Shown: one piece after another, positions 25,101 to 36,560 of the stretch | Numbering within the stretch: the first letter of the stretch is position 1 | Layout: each line of letters starts with the position of its first letter | NCBI GenBank assembly: GCA_018697195.1 | Contig: CM031879.1 | Span: 19,527,821-19,591,820 of the forward strand | Reading direction: 5' to 3' | DNA: 64,000 nt | Origin: Certhia americana | Taxonomy: Eukaryota; Chordata; Aves; Passeriformes; Certhiidae | Notes under the pieces: model-generated | What the model was told of the DNA's origin: nothing | Database searches by the model: none | What the model saw: only the letters and a program-made list of their open reading frames with translations | Position numbers and translations under genes: made by a program

Positions 25101-27421
25101 TTACCCCTATTTGATATCTTTATTCCCCTTTTCTCCCTGAATTCTTGTCAAGTGAAATCTCTAAAGAAACATTTCCATCTTTTCTCATTGGAATCTTTGA
25201 GATGATTTCTTCTAGCCTCCTGTATGCCACCATTTCTTATTATTATCTTTCCTCCTGTTTCCCTTGATGGAAATAACAGAAAATAAATGGAATGAAAAGT
25301 GTGGAGGCCTAGAGTAACAGGAGAAGCTAAGCCAATTCCATTGTTTTAAAGCACAGGAAAAGAGATATGCCAAGTCCCAGTAAGACTGATATTTTAATGG
25401 GTGCTGGTAGAGTACAACATACTGATGTTAATAGGTGGAAACAAATCCTGTCTCACAAAGCTGATTTTGCTTTAAGCAGAAGCTAAAGAATTGGCCTCCT
25501 TCTCTCTATGCAGCTTTCAAGAGTCTGGAATTGGCACAGTCTCAAGCTCTACTTCTAGTCCCAAAACAAGATTTTGAAAGCAACATAGCCTTTTGGTTTT
25601 TCATCGTCAAGGAGATCGGGCCACTTCAAGACCCATTCCATAATAAGTTACTGCTAACTGCCAGCTGTTAACAAACTCAGCATTGTGTCTCTTCTGTATA
25701 AACAGCTGTGTTACAAGAATGAAAGAAAAAGGAAGAGAGGAAAGGGCTTGCTATAGCTGATGGTGCCAGTGAACTTTGTGTGCTCTGATTTGTAAAGAAC
25801 TCAGTGACTGTGTTTTAACAGAACATGGAAGTACTGGAACAATGCAAGCATTAGCTGACCCTCAATTTTACAATATGATGTCTGGTTGCATGGCACAGCT
25901 TGGGCACTGAGATATTCAGTAAAACCTTCTTGGATCCCCAAAGTACATACAGACAACGGCAGAGTGCACTGCTCATTGGAATAACTCATTTGACCTTTTA
26001 ATACTCATAGTTTAAAAGTTTAATAATGAAATATGCATCAATACAATCAATCTACACAATGCTTCTACTGAAACTTTGCAGTAACCGTTCATCAACATAT
26101 TAAAAACAAGTAAGAAGTTCCTTAAGCTGCCTGTATACTTCAGTAATTCAGAATTGCTCAGCTCTAATGCAACATTTAGTTGCCAGGTCAATCCAGTAAG
26201 AGTCATTGTGACAAAATACATTTACATATGTGCATCAGTGAGCAAATTTAATGATGTTGGATAGCTCGATAATAAGAAGTTGTGCTAAATGTTTTCCTAG
26301 AGACTACAAAGAACTAGGTTGGAGATAAAGCATGAAAACACATTGAAGGTATTGAAATTAGGCCTGAAAAAAAGGGTTTTAAAATACAGACCTCCTTTGT
26401 GCCACTAGAAATGAGCTCTGCTGGCAAATCCAGACACAAAGCAAAGCATTTTGAGGCACTGTCAAGGGTTTGTTAAAATATTGCTGGACACTGAAGCAAA
26501 GCCAATTTACACAGTACCAGTTGGCAAGCAGAGGGGTGTTTATTCTGCTTGATAAGCATCTCCTTAGTAACTCTATGAGTCAATAAATTGGGTTGATGAG
26601 TAGCATGTGGGGGAAGAAACTGAAGTGCAATCAGTGCAACATGGAGAGTGTTAACCAAATGGCAGGGACAGGAACTTGAAAATCAAGATTGCAGAGGCTG
26701 TTTTTTTGTAAGGGGATTCTAGGTAAATATGTGAAAGGTGAATAACAAGCAGTATGCAAGTGAAGATAATGGGCCAAATTAGTCTGCAGCTCACATTCAT
26801 GCTTATTTCCCTCTGTTTGCCCAAGTTGGACTCTGAATCAATTTTCACTGTTTGACAGTTCTTTATTTGAATTGCTATTGACTGAGCCAAAAATTGTGAG
26901 TGGTAGGTAGGGAAAAAAGGTCTTTGTTCACATGGGGTACATCTGACCCACAGGGCAGCTAACATTTGTAATTGTAGCTTAAAACACATCTTTACATCCT
27001 AAGGTTGGTTTGATTCCTCTCTCCTAACCACTAGTAGAGGCGACACCATTTACACCAATGAATGACAAGGGATAGGTAAGAGAAAGATCAATCAGTGAGA
27101 ATCCTGATTCCGGGGACAAAGTTGCAAAGGAACCCTTAACACTACCAGTGCAGGCCTTCGTTATTAAAAAAAAAAAAATCTATAAAAACCTGATTCTTGT
27201 TATGTATCTTCCCTTTCCCAACCCTTTACCTCTAGACTAAGCTCCCTGGGGAAATTTCAGGTTACATTGATGTTACATTGCCTGAAATGATCAGCAGTAG
27301 TAGTAGCATAGAGAATGGAATTTTAAATCCTGGACATATATTTAATAATCTCCATTGCTATCTAGGGGAGAAGCATATTTAAATCAAATGCAGAAGGCCT
27401 AATGCATAAGATGAATAGCGT
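19125..27421. other. Anonymous, repeat-poor AT-rich stretch
   Basis: No gene or young transposon is seen in 8.3 kb. It holds a poly-T/C-T tract near 19639-19664, an (ATCC)n run at 25001-25020, a poly-A run near 27166-27178, and AT-rich blocks with repeated TAATT-type sites at about 21780-21990 and 22735-22840. Open frames at 21001-21651, 23785-24012 and 26012-26989 are short, often overlap on both strands and have no recognisable similarity. Confidence 0.55.
25001..25020. repeat. (ATCC)n microsatellite
   Basis: About four to five tandem CATC units on the plus strand. Confidence 0.8.
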
Positions 27422-27650
27422 ATGAGGTCACAGAGAATAGTTATGATTATCTAGTCTGACCTTTTGAATAACTCAGATCCTGCAGTTTCACCTAATTATC
27501 CCTACAACACACCCATAACTTTTGATTACCCTATGATGAATATTTCAGAAACGTATCCTAAACAGATTTAAAGAATTAAAGTGATGAAGAATCAATTGTA
27601 TCATTAGTAAGCTGTTCCTGTGGGCAATTACTAAACCTAATTTGCAAAAA
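27422..27650 (-). mobile_element. Ancient, decayed CR1 LINE 3' end (turtle/crocodilian-type)
   Basis: The order of motifs follows the 3' end of the old CR1 lineage abundant in turtles and crocodilians, in reverse: GAGGTCACAGAG, ATGATTATCTAGTCTGACC, AACTCAGATCCTGCAGTTTCACC, CCCATAACTTTTG, then a block corresponding to GATTTAAAGA..AAGTGATG..GAATC and finally GCTGTTCC..GGGCAATTAC. The divergence is high and there are indels, unlike the fresher CR1 copies at 29-31, 41 and 53-55 kb. I infer an insertion that predates the avian radiation. No open frame survives. Identification is from remembered family features, not an alignment. Confidence 0.7.
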
Positions 27651-29114
27651 AAGATGATGAATCATTCCCCCAAAAGAAGCACTCTCTGATGAAACAAAAG
27701 TGTTTCACTAAACACTGTAGAGCGGTGTGATTTTGATTCAGGTAAGAGAGAAGGGTCAGGCAGACACATTTAAAGTCTTCATGTTTTGAACTGGCTTCAC
27801 GAGAAATTCTGATTTCATGTTATACTAAATCAAAATGAAATAAAAACCATTTCAAATACCTGACTTTCTCTTTTTTAAGAAATGTGAATTTTGGGACTTT
27901 ATCAAGTCAAAATACAGATAGGTATTAAAAAGACAGATTTTATACTCTTACTAGTACTAGCCATTTTATTAATTATCCTCAAAAATAAACTGTTTCAAAG
28001 TCCAGGCTTTCTTGAGCTGGATTGATTTCAGCTCTAGACAGAGGATCTTTATTTTTATATAGTTGAAAGGAAGATTTTGCAATTTTATTTTTCTTCAGCG
28101 AGCAACTCAAACTTTAAACTTTCTCCTGCAAAACTGGTTGGAAAGTGGTTCTCTAGACTATCACTATAGAGGGGTTTTTCTGCACTTCTAATCCTTTTGG
28201 TGGATTTTTTTAATCTCTTACCAGTTTTCACTACCCCTTCCAAACACAACTATAATATTGCTGTGACCACTGGACTATTGACACTTTTTACTTTCTGTTT
28301 ATAGTCACTGATTAATTTCTAATAAGTCTGTCAGCCCTCTTCAGTAGTGTATTAAGATTTATGTGATCAGACTTAGGGAGCATTGCATCTCATCCTAAGT
28401 ATGCCTAAAATATGGTGTTGAATCATACCCTAAAAGTGCTGACTTCTTTTCATGACAACTCAAAAGTAGACATCAGCACTGTAGCTATTGAAAGCTAGGT
28501 GGGATTAATTCCTCTGTAAGAAACCAACAGTATGAATCAGTTATTGGCTTGAAGACATACTTTTTTTTTTTTTTTTAATGATATTCACAACAGTTTTTTA
28601 TTTCCTTTGTATAAATGGAAAACATATTCCAAGGGAAAAATGATGACTCAATCCACTCAAGAACATTTCCACAATTGATTTTAAGGGGGTTTTTTTAAAC
28701 TCTCTTTCCACGACTGACTGCACATAGAGTCAAGCTAAACAGAGGTTAAATGGTGAAATAAGTATGGAATTGCATTTTGAATTCACGTCTCAGCAAAAGA
28801 GAAAAACAAAGGAAGGGTAATAAGTTTATGCAACATTGAAAATTGTAAGGACACCTATGAGTTGCACCTGAATGGTTAACGGGCACATTAATTACTTTGT
28901 CTTAGTTTTGCTGCTGTCTCCCACTATCACAGCACTTTGCTTCCTGAATATGGACATAGTGTATTTGCTTCACAGAAAAGAGACTCTTTTCCCTAACTCG
29001 TAAGAATTAAAAAACTTGCCTTAAGCAGGGGGGTTTGTCCATTCTAATTTTGGGCTATCTAATGAAATGAAGTGGTCAGTGAACGTGCAGGCTATATGGC
29101 AAGTCAGGACTTCC
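27651..29114. other. Anonymous non-coding spacer between two CR1 copies
   Basis: This is AT-rich sequence with a poly-T run at about 28560-28576. No gene or other repeat is recognised. Confidence 0.6.
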
Positions 29115-30130
29115 GTAGAGTCACAAAGTTATTTGGGTTAGAAGGGACCTTTAAATATCACATAGTTCCATTCCCCATCCACAGACAGGGACACCTTCCA
29201 CCTTTGAAACCCCATCCAACCTGGCCTTGAGCAGCTCCAGAGAGAGATATCTACACTGTACAGCACTACACAGCTACAATCTGAGCAACTTGTTCCAGTG
29301 TCTCATCACTCTCATCATTAAAACTTCTTTGTTACATCCATTTTAAATATACCCTCTTTCAGGCTAAACCCATTGACTCTTGTCCTGTCACTACAGGCCT
29401 CAGTAAAATGTCTGGAGGCTCTTTTTAAGAACTAAGAGGTCAGAGTAAGGTCTCCTCTAAGATGGACGACCCCAATTCTCTCAGCCTTTCCTCATAAGAG
29501 AGGTGTTACACCACTCTGATAATTTTTTTGACCCTCCTCTGGATCTGTTCTAACAGGTCCTTGAATTTCCTGTGCTGGGAACACCAGAGCTGAATGTAGT
29601 ACTCCAGGCTGGGTCTCACCAGAGCAGAGTAGAGGGGCAGAATCACCACCATACCCTTGCTGGCCATGACTCTGTTCATGCAGCCTGGGGTACAGTTCTG
29701 AGTGTGGCAAGCACACATTGCTGGGTAACATTCAATTTCTCATCCACCAGAATTCCCAAGTCCTTCTCCTCAGGACTGCCCTCAATAGACTCAATCCTAA
29801 TTCTGTATTAATACTGGAAATGATCCCCATCCATGTCCAGCACCTTGCACTTCATGAGGTTCATATTGTCCACTTCTCAACCCTGTCAAAATCCCTCTGG
29901 ATGACATCCTGCTCTTCAGTGTGGTGACTACAGCATTCAGCTTGGTGTAATCTGTGTATTTCCTGAAGGTGCAGCTGATCCTACTGTCTATGTCACTGTT
30001 TAAAACAATGGATTATGCTAGTTCCAGTACACACCCTTGAGAGACAGCACTTGTCACTGGCTGCCACTTGGACACTGAACCATCAACTGTAACTCTTTAG
30101 ATGTGGCCATCCAACCAAGAAATTACTAAA
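29115..30130 (-). mobile_element. CR1 LINE, 5'-truncated, with reverse-transcriptase C-terminus
   Basis: This CR1 fragment of about 1 kb is reversed: its 3' end lies at about 29115 (GTCACAAAG..TTGGGTTAGAAGGGACC) and the body runs rightwards to about 30130. Sequence blocks such as CCAACCTGGCCTTGAGCAGCTCCAG, CTTGTTCCAGTGTCTCATCACTCTCAT, AGTCCTTCTCCTCAGGACTGCC and CCACTTGGACACTGAACCATC are standard CR1. On the minus strand, 29506-29718 stays open and reads the conserved end of ORF2, with the motif LPLYSALVRPSLEY followed by QIQRRVKKIIR. Frameshifts and stops beyond it, plus the missing 5' part, make it inactive, as for most CR1 insertions. Confidence 0.93.
29506..29718 (-). pseudogene. Remnant of CR1 ORF2 (reverse transcriptase C-terminal region)
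   Basis: About 70 residues remain readable, including LPLYSALVRPSLEY and QLWCSQHRKFKDLLEQIQRR, which match the region after the RT palm in CR1-clade ORF2. The endonuclease and catalytic RT motifs are absent because the element is 5'-truncated. It is a dead fragment. Confidence 0.85.
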
Positions 30131-31213
30131 CTTCTCAATTACATAATTTTCCATAGAAGTCTCCAAATAATACACTCCATCACTTTACCTTCTCACCTTT
30201 TGTCTCTCACTGCAAAGTCTGGAAACCAGGTCTATTTCTTAATACACAAGTGCCTAAAGCATCATAACTCTCCTCTGGGACCTCTATATTTATTGAGGTG
30301 AATCAGCAGGCAAATAGTGTTCATTGTTGACTAAGAACTCGCTTTACAGTCATAATGCTCTTATTTCTCAAAAAAACCCCAAGAGCTGAGATCCGAGAAT
30401 GAATAACTTCTGTGAAGAGAATTTCTCCTGGCATTAGCAGGACTTGCCCACATATAAAGGAATTAGAGGGCCTTGGACAGGATCTGAGCTGGCATCGAAA
30501 GGTTAAAAATCCATTCAAGTCACACTGAGTTTGCCATACAGGCAATCATAATTAAACCCTGTTTGGTTTACAGAGCACAAGAGAATTATTACTTTGCTCC
30601 ATGAAAAAAAGGGCTATACCATATAGTAATGATAGAGATAACTTAAAATATTTAAAATCTTTTAATAACTTCAGACATGGAGAATGATTTATATTCTTCC
30701 ATTTAATTTATTTTAAATAACCTATTTCAGGGATTTTTATTGTATTAAATATATAATAGCTATGGAAGGAAACAATTAGATTCTTTGCTTTAGTCTAATA
30801 TACTCCTCAAATGCTGTTTCACCCTAAGGCATGGATTAAATGGTATTTCAAGATAATATTTTTTCCTTCTTTGTTTACATAATTTCTTATGGTATACTCT
30901 AAACTATTCATTCTTGTTATATTATTCTATTTTAGACAGAAAAATTAGTATTTTTCAAGTTTGGGTGACAATATATCTTAAAGGAAATGAAAGACTGAAT
31001 CTTATCCAAACTATCCCAAGTTGAAATAAATTAATAGCTAAAGGTCCAGAATTTGTTACACTTTGTAGATATTTTGTGGAAAGCATTGTAAGTAACAGTC
31101 ATTAGGAGAAGGATTTTGAGGCACTGTTTGAATGACTGAAGTATCTGACAGCAATACAGAGTATAACATAATATACCCAAATCTGACAGGTATAACTCAG
31201 GACTTTTTACCTG
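30131..31213. other. Anonymous AT-rich spacer between CR1 copies
   Basis: AT-rich host sequence; short frames near 30321-30545 have no recognisable similarity. Nothing else is seen. Confidence 0.6.
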
Positions 31214-31661
31214 GCCCTGGTGGGTCCAGCAGAGGGCTGCAAAGATAATTAAGGGATTGGAGAATGTGTGGTAAGAGGAAAGACTTAGGGGGACGGGCCT
31301 GTCCAGCCTCTAGAAGAGACAGCTGAGATGGAATCTCATCAAAGTCTGTCAGTATCTGAAGGAAGGGTGTCAAGGGGATGGAGCCAGGCTCTGCTTGGTG
31401 GGGCTGAGCAATAGGGCAAGAGGCAATGGGCAGAAACTGTTGTATGGGAAATTCCACCTTAGTAGAGTTCTTCTAAGGAAGAACTATACTGTGCAGTGAC
31501 CACGCACCAGAGCCATTTGCACAGAGTGGTTGTGGATATCCAAGAGCAATCTGGATGCAATCCTGTGCCATGTGCTCTGGGATGACCCTGCTTGATCAGG
31601 GAGGGTGGACCAGATGACCCACTGGGGTCCCTTCCAACCTGAGCCATTCTGTGATTCCGTA
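31214..31661 (+). mobile_element. CR1 LINE 3' end, 5'-truncated
   Basis: This forward CR1 fragment of about 450 bp starts at GTGGGTCCAGCAGAGGGCTGCAAAGATAATTAAGGG, passes through GGAGCCAGGCTCTGC and GGGCAAGAGGCAATGGGCAGAAACTG, and ends with TGACCCTGCTTGATCAGGGAGG..ACCAGATGACCCACTGGGGTCCCTTCCAACCTGAGCCATTCTGTGATTC, the canonical CR1 terminus. Part of the usual segment after AAATTCCA is missing or rearranged near 31455-31500. It faces the CR1 at 29115-30130 and belongs to a different subfamily by its tail. Confidence 0.92.
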
Positions 31662-34330
31662 TTAACACTGTGTTAAATTACCTTGAGAAGAGACTGGACA
31701 CCTAATTGACAAGAGGACATCTACATTTAAAAAACTTAATCTCCAAACTGAGTTCTATCCTCAGCCAAAAGTGACTGTCTAGGCTTCCACTGTTGCCAAT
31801 AAATTAGCTTTTCTTTTGGTAATTCACCCACTCTAGACCCAGTTGCCTTCTACAGATGCTTCATTGACTTACACCTACTTGATGTGTAATGAAACAATAT
31901 GTACTCATGTCAGCAGAAAAAAGAGCATTTGAGAAGAAATACTGTGTCTACCTTAGAGAATTTTCTTTATAGCTGTGCCCAGTAAGTAATCAGCTATGTA
32001 GGCATATAGGAATGATGATTCCCTCTACAGTTGTAATCCCACACTTCTGTGACTTTGATTTATGATGCTGCCTCCACTTTTCAAAGGAGTCCAGTGGTTT
32101 TCAGTGTGTTCTGAGGGACACACACATATAGACAGCCTAGTTCTTCAGGGCAGCATTCTGACACCCTAAATAAAAGACCACTCTTTCTCTTTAGACACTT
32201 TGTCGCTCTTATTTTTTCATTACCTCTACAGTTCCTCATAAATTAAAGGTTTGTAAAAAAAATACTTTTCACCTTATTGCTCTTGAAAGGGATTTTTTTT
32301 TAATTAGCCTTTAAAACATAATAAAATATATACATTTTAAACTTTACCAATACTTATGATGAATAGCTTATATCAAGAAGTTTTAAGTGCTTGTACCTAT
32401 GCTTACTGTGTTTACTGCAGTTTCAGTCCTGGTGCACTCACATGACATGCTTGTTATTCCAACAAAATTCTTCAGGAGAAAATAGGGTAGATGGATTATA
32501 TATGTTTTGAAATTGATATGTGCTTTGTCACTCCTGAATGTAAGAAGCCTGAAGCTGGAATTGAATCACACTGAAATGTACCTAACATGCAATATTTCAG
32601 TTGTAGAAATATGACCATAGCCTTTTAGCATCTGCTGGGTATGAATTTTTAAATTTGGTACTAAGGAGTAGCAGCACATACTGAATGAATGCTATCTAGT
32701 CTCATCACACAGCAAATCTTGAAATATTAACTTCTTTCCAATTGCTGCATGCTCATTTAAATTTACTGCTGCATACTGAGATTTTACACTCTGAAAGAGT
32801 TACTTTTTTTATAGAAACCAACACATCAGTTGCTGAGATTGCTAAGGATTGATGCTGCAGGAAGGTAAGTTGTGCAAATGCTTGAATTTAATAAAAGTTA
32901 CCATACAATTTTATGGAAAGGAGGTTTGATTTCCCCATCTTGGTTTTTGAGGGGTTTGCTGAGCCACTCTGCTAATGTCACATTGCTGCCCAGATCACCC
33001 AGGAAACTTGCACATAATGTCACGATTTCATCTTGGTAAGAGGCATCCACTTACTATGAGAATGGAGAATTAAGGAATTGCATGGGGGAAAGGGAGGACA
33101 GTAGCACAACAGTAGTTTTGGAGTTTTGGAGTATCCAATAATTCTAAGATGTGAAATGCAGGCTTTAAAGCAGTAATGCTGATTTAATCCTTGGTCCTCT
33201 GAGACCAGGCCCTCCTCTCCTCATACCTGTCTGCTTAAGCCAGCTATTAACTGTCATAAAAGACCTTTTAGAAAGCTCTTCCTAAATGGGGTGATGCACA
33301 ACAGTCTTGGTTTTATATTCTAAGTGAATTAAATGTTATCTGGCTGTTAGCTGTTGAGACTGCTGAGTCCTGGCAAAGGACTTATGTTGGGGCTGGACAA
33401 TACATTTGGCATGAAGGATTGGCAAAATAAGAACATCACTGAGGAAATACACATTCCTCATTTTTTACAGACACAAATGATTACATATGCAAAAAAGCAA
33501 ATCCACAATTAAAGGAACCTTAAGATATACGTAAACCTTATCCTTATGTTAGTCATAAAATTAGTAAATAAAATCTCCTAAATTAGTGTTAATATTTAAA
33601 AGCTGTAATGCAATAGCATCTTACTGCTCTATGGTCATAATAGCACCCCACCAAACTATACCACAATTGGCTTAGAATAGACTCTTGAACCAAAATCTTC
33701 TATCAGGGAATACTGCTGTTTCTTTGAAATTATGGAGTTTAATAAGAATTGAATACAAATTGATTTTCTTAACTCTTCCTTATGCTTTTCATCAGCTGTG
33801 CAAAGCTCTTGCTATAGATACACTGAAATACCCTTTAGAAGAGCTTTCTAAATGCCGTCTAGAAGAGCTTTCTAGAGCTCAATAATTTTTTTTTTTAATT
33901 TGATGTAGGAGCATTTTGGAGACTAAAAAATATTTCAGGGTTTAAAAAAATGAATTTGAACATATTTAAACATATATATGTTTTATTTTGAATATGGATT
34001 TAAAAATTGCTACCTGCAAAAATGTGATGATTCTGTCCTATTGAAGTTCAAAATCATACCTCAGAAAGCTAATACTAGCTTCATCTAAAAACAAATCATT
34101 CCTGTGCACAAATGGATATTTCAAAAGGTTAAGTAGGTACTGGCTACAAAAGAAGCGTAAGTTTATTATGAAAAATATTTTCACCTCTTTACAGTCTAGA
34201 AATGTTCCATTATAAAGAAAATGCAAGAAAGGAGTGAGAATTGCAGCTCCCTTTTTAAAATGCATATTGTGTCACTGCTGTTGCACACCTTTGATCTGTT
34301 GCTGGTTTGTTGTCATCTGAAGTCTTTCTT

Positions 34331-34387
34331 CAGACTTACTAATACTCATACTTCAGAATTACTAATACTAATACTTCAGAATTACTG
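34331..34387. repeat. 23-bp tandem repeat, about 2.5 copies
   Basis: Units at 34331-34353 and 34354-34376 differ at three positions, and a partial third unit runs to 34387. The core is CAGAATTACTAATACTAATACTT. It is a short local tandem duplication. Confidence 0.85.
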
Positions 34388-35754
34388 TTTTCAATAGTGT
34401 TCTGCTATGGTTGATTGGATGGTCCAAAACCAGATCACATATTAAGGAGCTTCCTCTATCCTTTATTTTCTGGATAATTGCCTTGGGGAGACACTCTACT
34501 TATAACCATGTTGACTTATTTTGTTACGCTAAAATGTCAAAAAAGGCAATGCATTTATGAAATTAGGGCTGGCAAGGAATAAAAAACTAAAAGAAACAGG
34601 GTGAATCCTCTAGACACACACTCCCTGCAAATTTTAATTACCAGATTATAAATTCCTGCTTCAAATGTGAGCCTTTATATCTTTTCTTGGTGAATGTTTA
34701 ATATTTACTTTACGCTGTCTCTGTAGCAACCTTACAGAGTTACTGGCAAAATGAAATTGCTTTTGTTGGCAAAAAAAATTCCATTCTATGCAAAGAAATG
34801 AGTCCTAGAAAACTCAGTGAAATTTATTTTGTCTTGCTAATATAAATGTTTTGAAACATGAAGATATATTTTCATGAAAAATGCCAAATCTAAGTTTCAG
34901 TTACTTAAATAAAAGTGTCTGAAGGGATAGAAACAGTGTAAGAAAGCTAAAAGAGATTTGAAGAAAAATAACACGCACCTACTAAGGAGTATTTTATCAG
35001 TAGGGAAGCATTGTGTCTGCTTAGTTCAGCTCTTCTTTACCCAGTGATGGGTCATATCTTATCATATCATATACATCACACAAGACACAGATGCCAGAAT
35101 AGAGTGGTGAGGGCTGGCAGGGGCTCTGCCTGGATCCCTCTGTTTCCCTGCATCTGAGCACCCCAAGGACATTTTAAGGGGCAATTTAATTCTCCCACTT
35201 GATTTGGAAGGATAACCTTCCCCCTCCTCCCCTGCCGAGCCTGGTGCCTGCTCCCTGCACTGTCCCATCCCACAAAATCAAATCCTGCCGTTCAGCAGCC
35301 CCCACCCAGTGTGCTCACTCCTAGCTGCATCTGCTCCTGCTGCTGCCCTTGTGGCCATCGGGGGGGATCCTGCCTTCTGCCTTTGACAAATCCTCTTCTT
35401 GTCCTGCCCATGAAGTGATGGCAAAGACATCTCTCCTTCCTTTCTGAGTACTGCTTAGTTTTGAGTGAACATAAATGAAAAGAGGGAAAAGGAAACTTCC
35501 TGAAGATCTGTGGAAGGGATAAGCAGAATCTGGCCTTTAGGCTATGAATATGACTTATGTCTTCCTAGATCACGTTAATTACTTGCCATGAAAATGCATG
35601 CCAGAAAGGAAGTAAAGACTGAGCCTGTGTACAAAACAAGATTCAAGTGAGGAAAAAACCCTCAATAAACAGGTGGTGCATCTGTTACTGCTAGGGCATG
35701 GCAGATGTTGATTTTCTGCAAGTCTTTTTCATTGATGGAAGCAGAAATAACTTT

Positions 35755-35900
35755 TGAGAGAATCTTGTATATGGATGTATGGATATAGAGAGTATATCCA
35801 TATATGAACATATGGGTATATATCTATTTTTATGTATTATATAAACATATCTTTATACATATATACATTGTGCCTGTATACGCATATACATATAGACGTC
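35755..35900. repeat. Degenerate TA-rich microsatellite
   Basis: This is an imperfect array of ATATAC, TATATC and ATGGAT-like units, self-complementary in places. It looks like a decayed (TA)n or (TATC)n tract. Confidence 0.6.
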
Positions 35901-36511
35901 TTGTCATATGGCCTTCATGCTTGTAAGCTAAAATACTATGTAAGTTCTGCTGCTTTCTGTGGAAAAAACTTCAAGAGACTTCCCTGTAGAAAGGAGCTTT
36001 TCTAAATAGCTAAACCTATCTTTCTCATCAACCACAGCACATTTAAATGTATATAGTTGAAACATTTAATTCCATGGTTAAAGGACCACATAGCTTCTAA
36101 AACAATGGTAATAAATAATATCCAGGTTGGATTTTTCTATACCTGCTTTATACGAGCTATAAATCCAGCTGGGAACATTGTAATGTCATCTTCTGAAATG
36201 GTTTGCACTTAAGTATATCAGTATATCACACAGGGCAAAAGCTAATAAAATAAAAATTTGTGGAAGTCCTAATGGTTTCCTACCTGATTCTACCTATGAA
36301 ATAAAAAATATCCTAATCTCAATCGTTCAATTTTCCACCCCTCCACCAAGCTGGACATTTCTGTGAGGTGCATTAGATGTTTCTTCCTTGCTCAGCAACA
36401 TTGACACCAGTAAACTCAACAGCTAGAGAGGGAAACAGAAAGGCAGAACATCACAGTGCAGAACTCAAGGCTGTTGGGTTCAGTATTTGCTTAGAATCTG
36501 GCAAACAAAGA

Positions 36512-36560
36512 AAATACTCAAAAAACCCCAACCAAATCAAAACCAAACCAGAACAGAACA
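36512..36560. repeat. A/C-rich low-complexity tract
   Basis: The plus strand is A and C with few other bases, with CAAACC- and AACCAAA-like units. It is of the same kind as the tracts near 1.45, 40.0 and 49.95 kb. Confidence 0.55.

Noticed and set aside
32087..32125. CAGTGGTTTTCAGTGTGTTCTGAGGGAC as a hAT-transposon terminal inverted repeat
   Set aside because: No matching inverted end or 8-bp duplication was found nearby, so the resemblance is too short.
33268..33874. A 15-bp inverted match between TTTAGAAAGCTCTTC (about 33268-33282) and the duplicated element near 33836-33874
   Set aside because: Low-complexity AT/AG sequence more than 500 bp apart. Probably coincidence.
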